A stretch of 64,000 nt of DNA from Atrichornis clamosus (Eukaryota > Chordata > Aves > Passeriformes > Menuridae). The stretch covers positions 62,001-126,000 of the forward strand of contig WBMZ01011886.1 in the NCBI GenBank assembly GCA_013400975.1, in the 5' to 3' direction. This document shows positions 11,201 through 22,640 of the stretch, one piece after another (positions within the stretch are counted from its first letter, which is position 1; every line of letters begins with the position of its first letter). The notes beneath the pieces were generated by a model. That model was not told the DNA's origin. It searched no databases and saw only the letters and a list, made by a program, of their open reading frames with translations. Made by a program: the position numbers and the translations under genes.

Positions 11201-14200
11201 GGGAAACTGTTAAATTAAATGAGCTGTTTCTATAGATTTTTTGTTGTTTGAGGGGTTTTTTTGCTTGTAATTTAATGGATTATAGTTACATTGGCTATCA
11301 ATTAAGTATGTGTTTGTTGGAGACTATTCACTGTCAGTTGTTTGAAAAAATGCTAAGGATTAAAGCCTGTGTTAGTAAATAACCATGCCCTACTAGTAAA
11401 TCAATCATAATGTTAATTCTCTTAAGTCTGCAAGTAACACAACGTTTTAGTCTTTGGTGAAATGTGAAGAGAGTGCATTCTCTTGAAAGTCACTTTAGAC
11501 TGTAATCACATACATGGCCTTATAAAACTTGTTTGTTCGTATGGTCAGTTTACAAGGAATTTCCTTCTTTACCATTTTTCTCATCTCAGCAAACCACACC
11601 CAGCATCTGTGGTTGGCATAAATATTTAAGTAAACTTCTCTGTGCTTATAACTGGCTTTCAGCTAGTGCCTATAGCATTGCTAATGGGACACCATGGACA
11701 TTCTGTTCAGATTGTACTGTACATCAGGAAAAGGTTCCTTCTAGCAATAATACCAAGGCTTTAATTTTGTAACTGTATAAGAACAGAATATTTTCTATAA
11801 ATGTTTGTGAATGTGTACTGGACGGAATTAAATATATTTTTTTTATTTTTCACTGATGCTTGCAGCTGAATGTTGTATGGATAGAGCTGTTTAGGCTTAA
11901 AATGTAACAAATGTTGTAAGACAAATCATACTTTTCTCACTTCAGTGATGCTGTGCTCTGGGATTCCTTCTGAACATTTTGAAACTCTTGAGGTTTCTGA
12001 AGTTATATGAATCAAAAGCCACAGATCATTATTAAAATTTTTAAAACTCCATAATTTGTGTTTACATGCTATGTCGTATGGATGACGTGATACTGAAGTA
12101 ACTAATTTGAACAAACAAACAATATTCTACAGAGAGAATATTCTCTCTATATATTCATATACCCTATAGAATATAAAATAGTCTATATTGTGCCACATTT
12201 ATAGATGACTGCACGTTTTTTCAAACCAAACATAATTGCATCTAAGTTATTACCTCAAATTTTAAAGTTGACATGCAGTATTACCCATTGTGGATAAACA
12301 TATCAGAATATTAGAATATTTCATTTTGTAGCAAGTCTCATTTATTGCTAAACAGGTTTCTCTTCTAAATCCTTTGCAGTTACCAATAATCAAAAGAAAT
12401 CATGATCAAATTATATAGAGGAATACATGCATAGACCAAGTAGGGTTAAAGTATTGGACAGCATACAATAAGAGAGATTTATCATTTCCTTATGAAATAG
12501 GTTGAATGCCTAGGAGTAACTGTATAAAAAGTGGTAACGGTTAGGACATAGTCCTGATCAGGATGTACTTCTGGATGTTCTTGATTATTTCTGTTTCAGA
12601 ACATTTGGAAGGTGTTCAGACTGCATTGGTAGTAACATACATATAAATTCCATTACTGGAAACTTCTGCAATAGCACACATACACAGATGTTTTCAAAAT
12701 AAGAAAATATTTATTTGTAACCTACTACAAATTGTGAAACTAGAGCTGATGATCCCTCCTGACCCTCCAGTGAGAGACAAGTCTGTCTTCTATATCAAAT
12801 TTAGATCTTTGCAAAGGAAATTGCCATTTAGGCATTTGAGCCAACAAAGAATTGCAGTGATAAATCAGAATGGCAGTCATGTCTGTACCTATCATAAAAG
12901 CAATTTTCAAAAAATCCCATAAAATGCTTATTCAGAGCCACTGCATGCTTGCTGACAGTTTCTCAGCTTCTCCTCCACGGATTATAAACTGTTGGTAACT
13001 GATGAAATATGTCACTGGCAGAGGCCCTTGAAGAATGAAATTGCATTTGCTTCTTGCCTGCCACAGCTATGGAAAGTTGTGCTTGTGAGATGAAACTCTA
13101 AGAAGTAGTAAACACATTCACAGAATTCCTTCACTTGTGAACAATCCTAATGACATGGGAGGCCATGTCATCATTAGCTGTGATGTTTGCAGCTAGCAGT
13201 AGTGAAGCTTTATCTGCCACCAGTACTTTATCAAACATATATTAATTTTTTCCTTCTAACCTTTTGACTTTTTTTTTCTCCTCCGTTGTGTTCCTAGGTT
13301 TTTAATGACCAACAAGTTCTATGAAGGCTCGGCTAGACAATGGTTCACTTTAGATTCAGTTGAGATTGTACAAGATGGAAAAAAGTTTGCTAAATTTAAT
13401 GTTTCTGCCATCTCTGCTCCTGCAGAGTATTCATTTCATTGTCAGCTGGTGGGAACAAGCAAGCTCTATCCTGCAAGGCTGGTTCCATCCAACGATGAGG
13501 CAGAAAATTGGGATGTTTTCATTTCTGACTTGCAAGTGAGTATACATTGCCATTTCAGAGGTAACTCCAAGAACTATTACTTAATATTGCAGGTGCTGAA
13601 TGACACACATTCATAATGCCCTTACTTTCATTTCAACCTGAGGGAAAATGTAAAAGAAAAGCTGTTCCCCTAGGTGAGCTATTCAGTAGAGGGGCAGAAA
13701 AGATGCCAGTTGCTGAACAAAGAGAACATGAAAGTACAGCTTTGAAAAACAAAACTCTGAAGTTGTCCACAGAAAAGAAAAACCAATTAAACCAAATGCG
13801 CTTAATCAGGCAAAGAATGACTAAGTCCCCATGCCTGTTTAATGAATTGGGCTGCTCTTGGAAACAGGGACCTCTTAGGTGGCTGGCTTTATGCTGCTTA
13901 CTTTGTTTTTCTTTGATTTCTTGGCACTTGGTTTACCTAGGAAAGTACAGCTTAGTGGTTGCTGTTTTCAGTGACATGGGCTGTCTGTCCTCCTACAGAT
14001 AGAAACAAAGCCCAGTGCAATCAGATTTAGTGGAAGGTTTGCCATGGACTTCAGTCAGGATCAATACTAGGTCCTGCATGGCCCAGGAGAGCAGCTGGCT
14101 TTTATTTAGTACAGTAGTACAGACTACATATGTGACGTAAGATGATTATACCTTTACGATTTTGAGCTTTGTTCTTGTCTTAAGAGAAGCATATCAACAT

Positions 14201-17200
14201 TTATTTCTTAAAACAATATTGCACTAAGGGATCTCTTTGACGAAAGAGGTCACAGAAATAATAGGAATAATTCCAAGCTGTACTCTGTTTGTCAAACATG
14301 AGCTAACCCCATGATAAATGGATACAAATGCTGATATAATTGTATTTAGGATTTTGATAACAAACCAAATCTCAATAATGTGACTTCAGGCTTGACATTT
14401 CTGCTTAAACAATGGAAATCTCAAAGAAACAGCATTGGTACTGAGATTTATTTTCCACAAATTCCAGTATAGAGACTCACAATTTTTTGAGAAACAATAT
14501 TGCAATACACACCAATGTAGTGAATGTTCCTTATGATGGTATTTTTTATGTAAAGGCCTGAAAATACCATAGTTCATGCAACTGTACTTTGTCTAGTCAA
14601 CTCTTTGGAATGAGACTTTTGCATCACTAGGATATGAAAGGACATGACCTAGAATAATACAAAGTGTATCTTTCCCTTGAATTTCTCTATGCATTGATAC
14701 TACTGCCTTCTCAAAGCTTAAATAGGCCCTTGTCCAGCCTTAGTAGGCATCCTTACATTGTGGTCTTAATCAAGAGTAGAAGTAATAGGTTTCCCACCTT
14801 CCTTATTGATTTGGAACAGCAGCTGCTTCCACTGTTTAGACAACAGAACTTCCAGTTCCTTTTGAGAAAGGCCTTTCTCTTTGATCAAGTCCTGAACATG
14901 GAACATAGCCTGAAAAGTCCTGTTCTGATTTTCTTCTGTTGTGTGAGAAAACAGAAAGTCACCATTCTGGACTCGTTTCCAAGTTCTATCTGAACACCAT
15001 ACTTTTCCAGGTATCTTCCACTGATATGTACTGAAAAGTGATCTCAATATAAGTCTTTATTATTGAGTAAGGTTTAGAAACCCCCCAAACTCTGTTGCTT
15101 GGTGAAAAAAGCATGTGGGAAGTGCTCAGTAGTTGCAGCCAGCACAAAATTCCGTTGCTGAAACTGAGGAACATGATTTTCATGTCAATGTGATGCAATG
15201 AATTAGAAGCCAGGATTCAATGCCAATCAAACTGGTACAATTGCACTTCGCCATGCTGGGTCCTGAAAGAAGTATCACAGTAATAGCAGGACCACAGCAG
15301 CTACACAGGGAAGCCTTGCATAGCTAGTTCCAAGGCTATGAACTGGAGCACCCTTTAAGTTCAGTTCTGGAGCTGGCTCTCTCACTGCCACCTAAAGAAC
15401 CTCTGTGGGGTTCTGCCTCGGCACGCTCACAGCCGAGGATGGCACCACTCATAGCTGTACACAGCACCAAAACTGCTCTGGGTTCAGTGGAGATTGTTGG
15501 CCGTTGTTGCTACAGGAATGGTTGTTCTACCACGATACCTTTTGTCCTTTTGAGGATCTCAGAATTGTCAGTGAAGTTAAAGAGATGGCTGCCAGCAAAA
15601 GCACTGCTTTTATTTAGTTGTGTCATAGTGGTTTAGAATGAGACCTATGAAAAACTGCCAAAACCTTGAAAATCAAGAATATTATTATTATTTCTGGCTA
15701 AAATATCTCAAAGTTCAACACCTAATGTTCGGCATGCACTTAAGAGCCATGAAAACAACATATTTTATTTGAAGGTTTTGTCAAAGATCATATGATGAGA
15801 AATCTTCATTCAAAAATATTTGAAAATTAACAGTAATTACAGACTTGTATCACCAAGGCAAATAACTCTGGTCCAAACACTAAAATTAAAACTTCCAGTT
15901 TTGTATACAGAGGCCTTTATACAAAAGGCTTTTGCATTAAAGCAGCATAAAAATTAGAGAACGAAAGCTAAGTATTTTAAACTTTTCTATATATGCTGCT
16001 AGGAGTCACATTTTTATCTCTGTCTGGAAACTAACATCCCCACAGAAATGGTGCAGCTTCAGAAAAACAATAAAATAACCCTGCATATTCTTCATCTCCT
16101 GCCTAAAAGTAGATATAACATTTTAAGAATGTACAATTGAAAGTTTCACCTCGATGGTTCAATAAGCACAATCCTGTTCAAAAAAATAGAAGACCACTAG
16201 AACTGAAATAGTTCAGTATTTCTGGCTCTAAATCAGGAGCGATAAAGCCCTTCTAAACTGGATATACCTGTTAAGTACTTCAGAGAGTCCTTGTAAATGT
16301 GGTAAGAAGTGTATATTGTTTTCCAGAATTTCAATCCATTTTTTGTACACAAATGTACATAAATCATCACTTGCTTTCTGGTTTTACTGTCAATAAGTCA
16401 TTCAGGCTAAATTTCATGACTCCTATTCAAATTCTCACTTGTGGTCAAAGCAGTGGCTTAAAAAGAGAAAGCTTTTGCAATCACATGTTTTCCGTAAAAC
16501 TGTGCAAACAGTTGTCCAGCCCTACAGCTTATTTTCACTAATCATGCTTTAATCAGAAGACTGACTACCCTTAGTGAAAGCAGGCAGTCTTTGCAAGTTA
16601 ACTACTATGATCTGACTTGGAAAGATTCTTCTAAGAGGCTTGGAAAAGGTTGAATTTCTAAAATTTTCTTCACCTCCTCATTACCTAAAGAGCCCTTAGT
16701 TCTTTGCCTGATAATAGTTTTATTAATCAGTATTCTGAAAGGTGCAGTCATTGGTCATAACACACATATTATGTAAACATTAACTTTAGGCATCTGAGTC
16801 ATGGGTGAAGACAAACCCAGAGTGCTTGCTGGTGTAGCATGGTATGCAAGCCACTGATTTGTTCAGTCTTTACCAACACCTTTCCTAGGAAGTACAAACT
16901 CTTTTATTACCACAAATAAACTAAAGCTTTCCACTTTTTAATTGTAAATCATAGAATAATCATGGAGTGGAAGCACATAAAACTAGAAATCCATAATCTT
17001 CTGCTTTCTTGCTTATTGCCTGGTGAGAGAAGTGATTTAAATAAAATAATCCTTTTTTATTTTATTCGATAATATTTTATAGAAAATAGTAATTTTTAAT
17101 ATGTTGTTTCTTTACTGGTGGGTTTATGATGCTATGTGCTTTCCTTACACACCCATTTCAAAGACTGTGTAAGTGCATAAGAATCCCAGTCTTCATTTTT

Positions 17201-18473
17201 CTTTATAAAATTATTTAAGGATGAATCAAAATTAGATCAGATTCATTCTTTCTTTCTCTTCTTCCCCCAGTTAGATTCCCATCCTTCTGAAACAATCAGT
17301 GCTTATATCATTATGTGCATGTTTGTAGAGGGGAGATTGTCTTCCCTTTCTTCATAGTTTTCTAATTCTTTGATTGGTTTGAACAAAATTTCCAGAAAGT
17401 TAGTGGTCTCAAAGGCATTCAGTTTGTTGATAGTTTTTGTACAATTGGTTTCTAGGTAGATAATATATCTCCAAATTTGTTGATTTTTCTGAGGAAAATA
17501 GTATGGTAGGAGGTCAGTCAGTGGCAGACATTGAGAATTCAGTCAAGGCAGAGATGTTACAGGCTTTTCTAACTGCTGGAAAAGCTTATACAGGTTTCAT
17601 AAGTTAATAGACAACACATATCCCATACCTCAATAAAGCAAGCCCCCCTTCTGAGTCTTTGATGTCTCAGGAGCGAGGAAGAAACGTTTCACTTCAACTT
17701 TTTTCTCCTTGAACTTTCACTAAACTCAGCCAATAAAGGTCATCTTTATTAAATGCATTTTAAAGTAGGTTCCAGGAGTTTTGTTTGTCAAGGAGCTTTT
17801 AGCTAAAACTCTCAGACTATTTCAACAAATCTCATGATCTGAGCAGCCTTAACTCTCATGCCTTTGAGTGCTTTGAGTTTCCTGGTTCTGAAGTGGTCAT
17901 TGAGCTGATGATCAGTGAATACTGCTGTACTGATTGTGTGAATACGTAATACTGTTCAGTATACAATGAATGCAGGTACTGATCGCATGTGCCCTTTGGG
18001 ACTTCTAAAAGTAATACAAATTTCAGAAGTGGGAAACCTACTTCCTGCCAAGGAAATGGATTCTGCATCTTTAATTTCCTGACTGAAAGGGAGACATGAA
18101 AAATTGTTATGCAGAGGATTTTGTTCTCACTCTTCTTTTAATGGGCAGAGTATGACTGATAGTTAAAAGGTGTGGTTTTTTGTAATTACCACATATATCC
18201 TGAAAGTAGGGACTACGCCCCATGCTTAATTGCACTCATCTATCTACCTTTCTTCATTTTCAGATTCAAGGCTTCAACATTAAAAACAACCAGTTTTCCT
18301 ATGCAAGTGACTGTACAGGTTTCTTCACTCCTGGAATCTGGATGGGCTTGGTAACATCTATAATTTTAGTGTGGATCCTGACCTATGGAATCCATATGAT
18401 CATGCAGCTCACAACAAACAGCAGATTTGATGATCCCAAAGGTCCAGCTCTGTCAGTTCCTCAGACAGAATAG
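4980..18473 (+). CDS. V-ATPase accessory subunit S1 (ATP6AP1/Ac45)-like, 3' four coding exons
   Basis: This is the C-terminal part of an ATP6AP1 (Ac45) family protein, an accessory subunit of the membrane Vo sector that helps assemble and sort the vacuolar proton pump in secretory and endolysosomal membranes. Four exons (4980-5221, 5817-5870, 13298-13535, 18264-18473) join in frame with GT-AG introns to give 247 residues and a stop. The luminal part has six N-glycosylation sequons (NVT, NYT, NFS, NAT, NTT, NVS). Family landmarks follow: [28 protein letters not shown] and [10 protein letters not shown] roughly 23-residue membrane helix and a tail [16 protein letters not shown] come last. The tail closely resembles mammalian ATP6AP1 (RFDDHKGP...) and not human ATP6AP1L as I remember it, so I give no symbol. 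The N-terminal exons are missing from the window. No stop or frameshift is seen, so it looks functional. Confidence 0.9.
5222..5816 (+). other. Intron, ATP6AP1-like
   Basis: A 595-base GT-AG intron between visible exons 1 and 2. Nothing is recognised within it. Confidence 0.85.
5817..5870 (+). CDS. ATP6AP1-like, visible exon 2 (54 nt)
   Basis: This small exon follows TTCTTAG and precedes GTAACT. It carries two split codons (phase 2 at both ends) and reads [17 protein letters not shown], matching the family's LSLTYERL... segment. It is too short to be seen as an open frame by itself; phase continuity on both sides supports it. Confidence 0.88.
6424..7475 (-). mobile_element. CR1 LINE, 5'-truncated, minus orientation
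   Basis: This is a clear chicken-repeat-1 element. On the plus strand it starts with a doubled AATCATAGAATCAT tail unit and continues through the reverse complement of the CR1 3'UTR and the C-terminal end of the reverse transcriptase frame. Read on the minus strand it encodes recognisable ORF2 segments such as [23 protein letters not shown]. Retrotransposition made it: the 5' end is truncated. About 1 kb remains. Confidence 0.93.
6571..7096 (-). pseudogene. CR1 ORF2 C-terminal remnant, frameshifted
   Basis: The minus strand keeps two overlapping open pieces of CR1 ORF2. 7096-6806 reads the end of the reverse transcriptase region ([15 protein letters not shown]...[13 protein letters not shown]). 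6813-6571 continues in another frame ([17 protein letters not shown]...WNRFPREV). The frame change at about 6806-6813 and the missing upstream endonuclease and catalytic parts make it a dead copy. Confidence 0.88.
12131..12148. repeat. 18-bp perfect palindrome
   Basis: AGAGAGAATATTCTCTCT is its own reverse complement with no spacer. It lies in AT-rich intronic DNA. Confidence 0.85.
13298..13535 (+). CDS. ATP6AP1-like, visible exon 3 (luminal domain)
   Basis: The exon follows a pyrimidine tract and TTCCTAG and ends before GTGAGT. It enters in phase 2 and leaves in phase 0. It encodes [20 protein letters not shown]..., an NVS sequon, EYSFHCQLV and ends DVFISDLQ. This is the most conserved luminal block of the family, including the cysteine expected to pair with the one in FSYASDC. 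Confidence 0.92.
13536..18263 (+). other. Intron, ATP6AP1-like (4.7 kb)
   Basis: A GT-AG intron with no recognised exon of this gene. The open frame continuing past the donor (to 13615) and that at 13616-14002 are read-through. A minus-strand open stretch at 14766-15047 has protein-like composition and is listed as a finding. A degenerate CR1 tail-like motif occurs near 16947-16960. Confidence 0.75.
18264..18473 (+). CDS. ATP6AP1-like, last coding exon (TM helix and tail)
   Basis: The exon follows TTTTCAG in phase 0 and ends with TAG at 18471-18473, giving 69 residues. [21 protein letters not shown] leads into the helix [23 protein letters not shown] and then a cytosolic tail of about 22 residues. 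In Ac45 this tail carries the sorting/endocytosis information. The FSYASDC, FFxPGIWMGL and RFDD landmarks make this the most diagnostic exon. Confidence 0.95.
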   Translation: MQGFNIKNNQFSYASDCTGFFTPGIWMGLVTSIILVWILTYGIHMIMQLTTNSRFDDPKGPALSVPQTE

Positions 18474-18869
18474 TCATGGATTGACTTAATGCCGCTGTGG
18501 TTTTCCTGGTCACACATTTATGATTCTATAACCTTTTTGCTTCGTAATATGTATAACCTAAAAAGATATCATAGGAGAAAGAGATAATTAAACTACATAT
18601 AAAAAGGTCCTTATGCTTGCCAACAATAATCATTCTACTTGCTATGATCATCATTTTTTAACAGACTTTTGTGTTAAAGTTCTGAAGTGAGACTGTAGAG
18701 GCTATTACTCTATCTGGCAATTAGAAAGACCAGTAAAAACTGCCTTCAGATTAACTATTATTGGCAAACAAAGCATACCACAACAGATAATTGGGAAGGA
18801 TAACTTATTTGATGGGAAACTATATATTGAAAATACTGGTTTCTCTAAAGGCTCTTTAGTAAATATGTC

Positions 18870-18870
<1 letters not shown>

Positions 18871-18904
<34 letters not shown>
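18871..18904. repeat. (TGA)n microsatellite
   Basis: About 11 uninterrupted TGA units lie in the inferred 3'UTR, about 400 bases after the stop codon. Confidence 0.95.
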
Positions 18905-18972
18905 CTTAGGAAAGCTGAACTGTTTCTTGTAATTTTTTCTCTTGAGAAAAGCATCCAGAAATGTACAGAATG

Positions 18973-18978
18973 AATAAA
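18973..18978 (+). promoter_or_regulatory. Poly(A) signal AATAAA
   Basis: The first AATAAA after the ATP6AP1-like stop codon, 500 bases downstream. It probably directs 3' end formation shortly after. Confidence 0.55.
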
Positions 18979-20289
18979 GTACGTCACTAAATGGTCCTGA
19001 GAAGTCTTTTCAAAATACATCACTTTGTTTAGATGTGGTATCACAAAGGAGAATGGGTAGATTAAGGTTTAACTTCCGTCTAACATTATCTTATGAGAAT
19101 TATGTTGAGTGATGCTGGCTTGTGTTTGTTTTAGCCATGGACAGCTCATGGAGTTACTAGGCAAGATAGGTCCTTGTCCATACTGATCACAAAATTAAAT
19201 TTGGTGTCATGGCAATGATTGCAACTTTTCAAGTTCAGAACATTATAATTCCATGTGCCAGTGCAGACCTATCTCAGAGATAAGGTAGTTTTCTTATCAC
19301 CTCCCCTTTTCCAGGTATCTTCGGAGGAGTTATGAAGTTTATACTAAAAAAAGGAAAACCAATATTTTATAAAATCATTAGAAGCACTGTGCTAATGTAC
19401 TGTTTAAGTCTGAGCATGTTATGATCATCTCAGTGCTTCTAGAAGCTTGAAAATATTCACAGGGTGCTGTATTCTTCTGCAATTAATAGAAACATTACAT
19501 CTTCCAGTTGGGCAATCTGATTATGGAGTGAATTACTAAATTTTATGAAGAACTAGGAAATAGTAAAAGAACAATAGTAAAAAGGTAAAAAATCATAAAA
19601 ATAAGACTTTTATTTTTTCTTTTGGAATGTTTTGTTATGGCTGTGAGTGTTCAATTAGTAGTTAATACCCCCCGAAATATAATCTTGATGAAACTGCATT
19701 TGTGAAATGAGAAAAATTCTGACTTTTCTGATCTTGATCCATGTCATAGTACCATGACATAGAGGAAAGACAGTTAGAATCAACTATTTAACTAAACAGA
19801 CAATAGTTTCTATCCATCATTTCTGCGTGTCACATTTTTATTATGCAGTCCAAAAAGTAAATTAAATGCTGTCTGAAGCTATTCCTTCTGAATCATTCAG
19901 TCCTGACCTGGAAAACAAAAGGAAAGTGTCATGTAATTAGCAGAGGTGTCTCCTCTGCTGCAATAATTTTCCCAAATGTTTTTCAGAACCTTAAGGAATG
20001 CATTTGATCTACACGAAACCTCTGTGTTAGAAAGGCACATTTTCTTTGCACAAATTAGTTGCCAGGAGACAACTGGACTTGTTTTATTAATTCTCTCTTC
20101 AAAGCAAGTTTCATGAATATGACAACTGAAAATTGGCATAATGGTCATGCAACTGATTGCTAGAGGAGAGAAAGACTACTACAAAGGACATGGTTTGTAG
20201 GAGACAGCTTTCTTAGGGCTTTTATCTAGCTTCAGTAAAATTTGGAACACATTTTGTTCAACAGTGGTGATAAAAAAGAACCAAAGAAC

Positions 20290-20530
20290 AGCTTTACCAG
20301 GCCACCTAGTTTAGGATTCTATCTCCAGCAGTGGTATGAGTATGGTGAGCACTTAGTAGTACTTCCTGCAGATGTTCTTCCGTTCTCCACCATTTAGCTC
20401 AGGTACTTCCTCAGCCAGAACTGTTGCCTTTATATTTCATAACTCTGGGAATAGCTATAGCTCATGAATTTGTCCAGCCTTCTCTTGAGCCTGTGGACTC
20501 TCCTAGAGCTCACAGTGTCCTGACTGTAGT
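20290..20530. repeat. Possible ancient interspersed repeat
   Basis: Phrases such as 'aatttgtccagccttctcttgagcc' recall old CR1-type repeats shared by amniotes. The match is degenerate and made from memory, so the call is weak. Confidence 0.3.
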
Positions 20531-22374
20531 ATGGCTTGCCTAGGATGGACTCTGGAGAAGAGGGAGAGGAAACAGTCTCGTATTGACTGTACCATGAGGA
20601 AAAAATGAGCCTTTTTCAGAAAAGCTGTTTTCTCTGTTTGGTGTTACATATTTCAGGGTGAAGGGGAAAGCATTTTTAATGGGGAAAATTTCTACCTTCT
20701 GTCACATCAGTGATACTGTGAACGCTTTGGCAAGTGGGGTCTGTGGAGGTGTATGGTCTGTTTCTGTAGGGAGTTTGGATATCCTTGGAATGGAAAGATT
20801 AAACCACAGTTTTCAGCCCTTGGTGTGGTAGGGTTACCCTTGTGATGTCTGTGCTGGGAAACACATCAAGAAAGGAAAGGAAAAATCTACAGCTCTAGCT
20901 GTCCTGGGGGTCTAGGTGGACTGGGCTCTGGGGACAATGGCCAGTCCATTTTGGAGACAATCAACTGCTCTCTCTCCGCATGGGGGGGTTCACCTGGGCT
21001 GGCTGGCAAGTGCTCGCCCTGATGCTCTGGCCTCTTTTAACAGAGGCCATCCCTGCTGCCAACACCTGGACACAGACATCCTAAACTCCACATCAGAGGG
21101 CCATGAAGGCTGCTGGAGTCCCCATGCCCTCTCAAACCCCTGCAATTGCACATCACACTGCCCTGTGGCTGGAGACAAAGACAACTGATCACTTATTTCA
21201 GCAGGACTGGATTCCTTCTTTTAAAATGGGACATTTTAAAATGGACTTTTAAAATTATCCCTTACTGAATAAAGTTAAAAACCTGTCAGAGGCCTTCCAG
21301 TTCTGTGTACTTCTGATTTCACAATTCAGCTTAATCATAAATGTACTTGTTAAAACATGCCTGTTTTGGGAGCTGTTCCAGACGGAATATTAGCTCTGCT
21401 GGAAAAGTGTCAGCCTTAGGACTTCTACCAGAGTTCACTGAATTTATCAGAAGTACTGACTTCTGTGTGCGCTAGCCCATTTCTCTACCAATTTAAAAAG
21501 GTATATAGCAACAATGAAGGAGATAATGGGTAAGAGCATCAGTTAGAAAAGTAAAAGCTTTTCTTCATGTATATATATTTTAAAATTACATTTTATAAAG
21601 AAAAAATCAGGAACTATCAAAAAAACTATGGCAAAGCTTGGAAAAAATCAATTTAACTCTGAAGAATCAAGATTAAGACCAGCGGAAAACCAAAAGTCCT
21701 GAACCCATAGGTTAAGGTATTTCATCACAAAATTCAGCAATAATAATTTGTTGGAAAGGATAGCTAGGATCGAGCTAGGGTCTGAACCTCCTGATGCAGG
21801 TTTGTTTTGTGTCCTGGTCTGTTGGTTTCTCTGTCTGGAAAAGTACTTATTTCACAAATCATATAGAAACCCAGCAATGACTTATAATATAACAGACTTA
21901 TAACAGAAATAGCCCGATAATATTTTTATGTAGGCAATAAAGGAAAACAGGTTATTCCATCTGCAAGGGAAAACTCAATGAAGTAATTAGCTCCACCTTT
22001 CCTTCCATGTGACAAATAAATTATCTGCAAATCTAAATCAGCTGAATTATTAGGCAGTGCCCACGCATTAAAGGGTTCTGTAATTATTTCAGCATAAACT
22101 GAAGTCAAACAGGAGAAGCTGTAGAGGCTGAAAACAAGGAATGACCTTGAAAGCTAATTCCTAAGATAATCAGAGACACAAGAAGAAGCCTGAATCTTGG
22201 ATATTTGTCACTGCTGGCAAAAAAAAATTAGCAGTGGTCTCAGCAGGTGGTAATGATTTTGGGGGCAAGGGTAGTTACAATCTTACCCTTAACACTGAAC
22301 AAGAGGACGAGACAACCCACACAAGGGGCACAGGGGCTCATTTTCCTGAAGGCTGTTTTTAAATCTTGCATCCT

Positions 22375-22640
22375 GGGGTGGGTTTACCTTGGCTTATAGA
22401 TGCCCACTTGGCTACTCTCTCACTCCTCCTCCTCAGCAGGACAGGGGAAGAAAATAAGATGGAGAATCTTGTGGGTCAAGATAAAGATCGGGACACCATT
22501 TAGCAGTTACCATTATGGACAGAGCAGATGATGGAACATTAATTTATTGCCAATTAAAATAGGTTGGACAGTGAGAAATGAAAACAATTAAAACTATGCC
22601 TTCAGTCTGCACAAATGCCAAAAAATCCTGTGGTGTCTAG
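22375..22640 (-). mobile_element. Avian ERV LTR fragment
   Basis: The order of motifs matches the LTR at 60382-60780: 'ggtttacc...', 'actctctcactcctcct', 'agcaggacaggggaagaaaat', 'cttgtgggtcaagataaag', then 'attaatttattgccaat' and 'gttggacagtgagaaat'. The shared core makes them copies of one family. Minus orientation is inferred because related bird LTRs carry their poly(A) signal on that strand. Only part of the LTR is left. Confidence 0.65.

Larger units (their letters stand above)
5871..13297 (+). other. Large intron, ATP6AP1-like (7.4 kb)
   Basis: A GT-AG intron. It holds a minus-strand CR1 at 6424-7475, an 18-bp perfect palindrome at 12131-12148 and a 9-bp hairpin at 13150-13171. No coding exon is recognised in the rest. 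Confidence 0.8.
18474..18995 (+). other. 3'UTR of ATP6AP1-like (inferred)
   Basis: The untranslated region runs from the stop codon to just past the first good AATAAA. It contains a (TGA)n run at 18871-18904. The end point is inferred from the signal alone. Confidence 0.6.

Noticed and set aside
13150..13171. 9-bp hairpin ATGACATGG...CCATGTCAT with 4-base loop
   Set aside because: Perfect but short; expected a few times by chance in 64 kb.
13616..14002. 128-codon open frame directly after ATP6AP1-like exon 3
   Set aside because: It is past a good GTGAGT donor and has no homology to the family; intronic chance frame.
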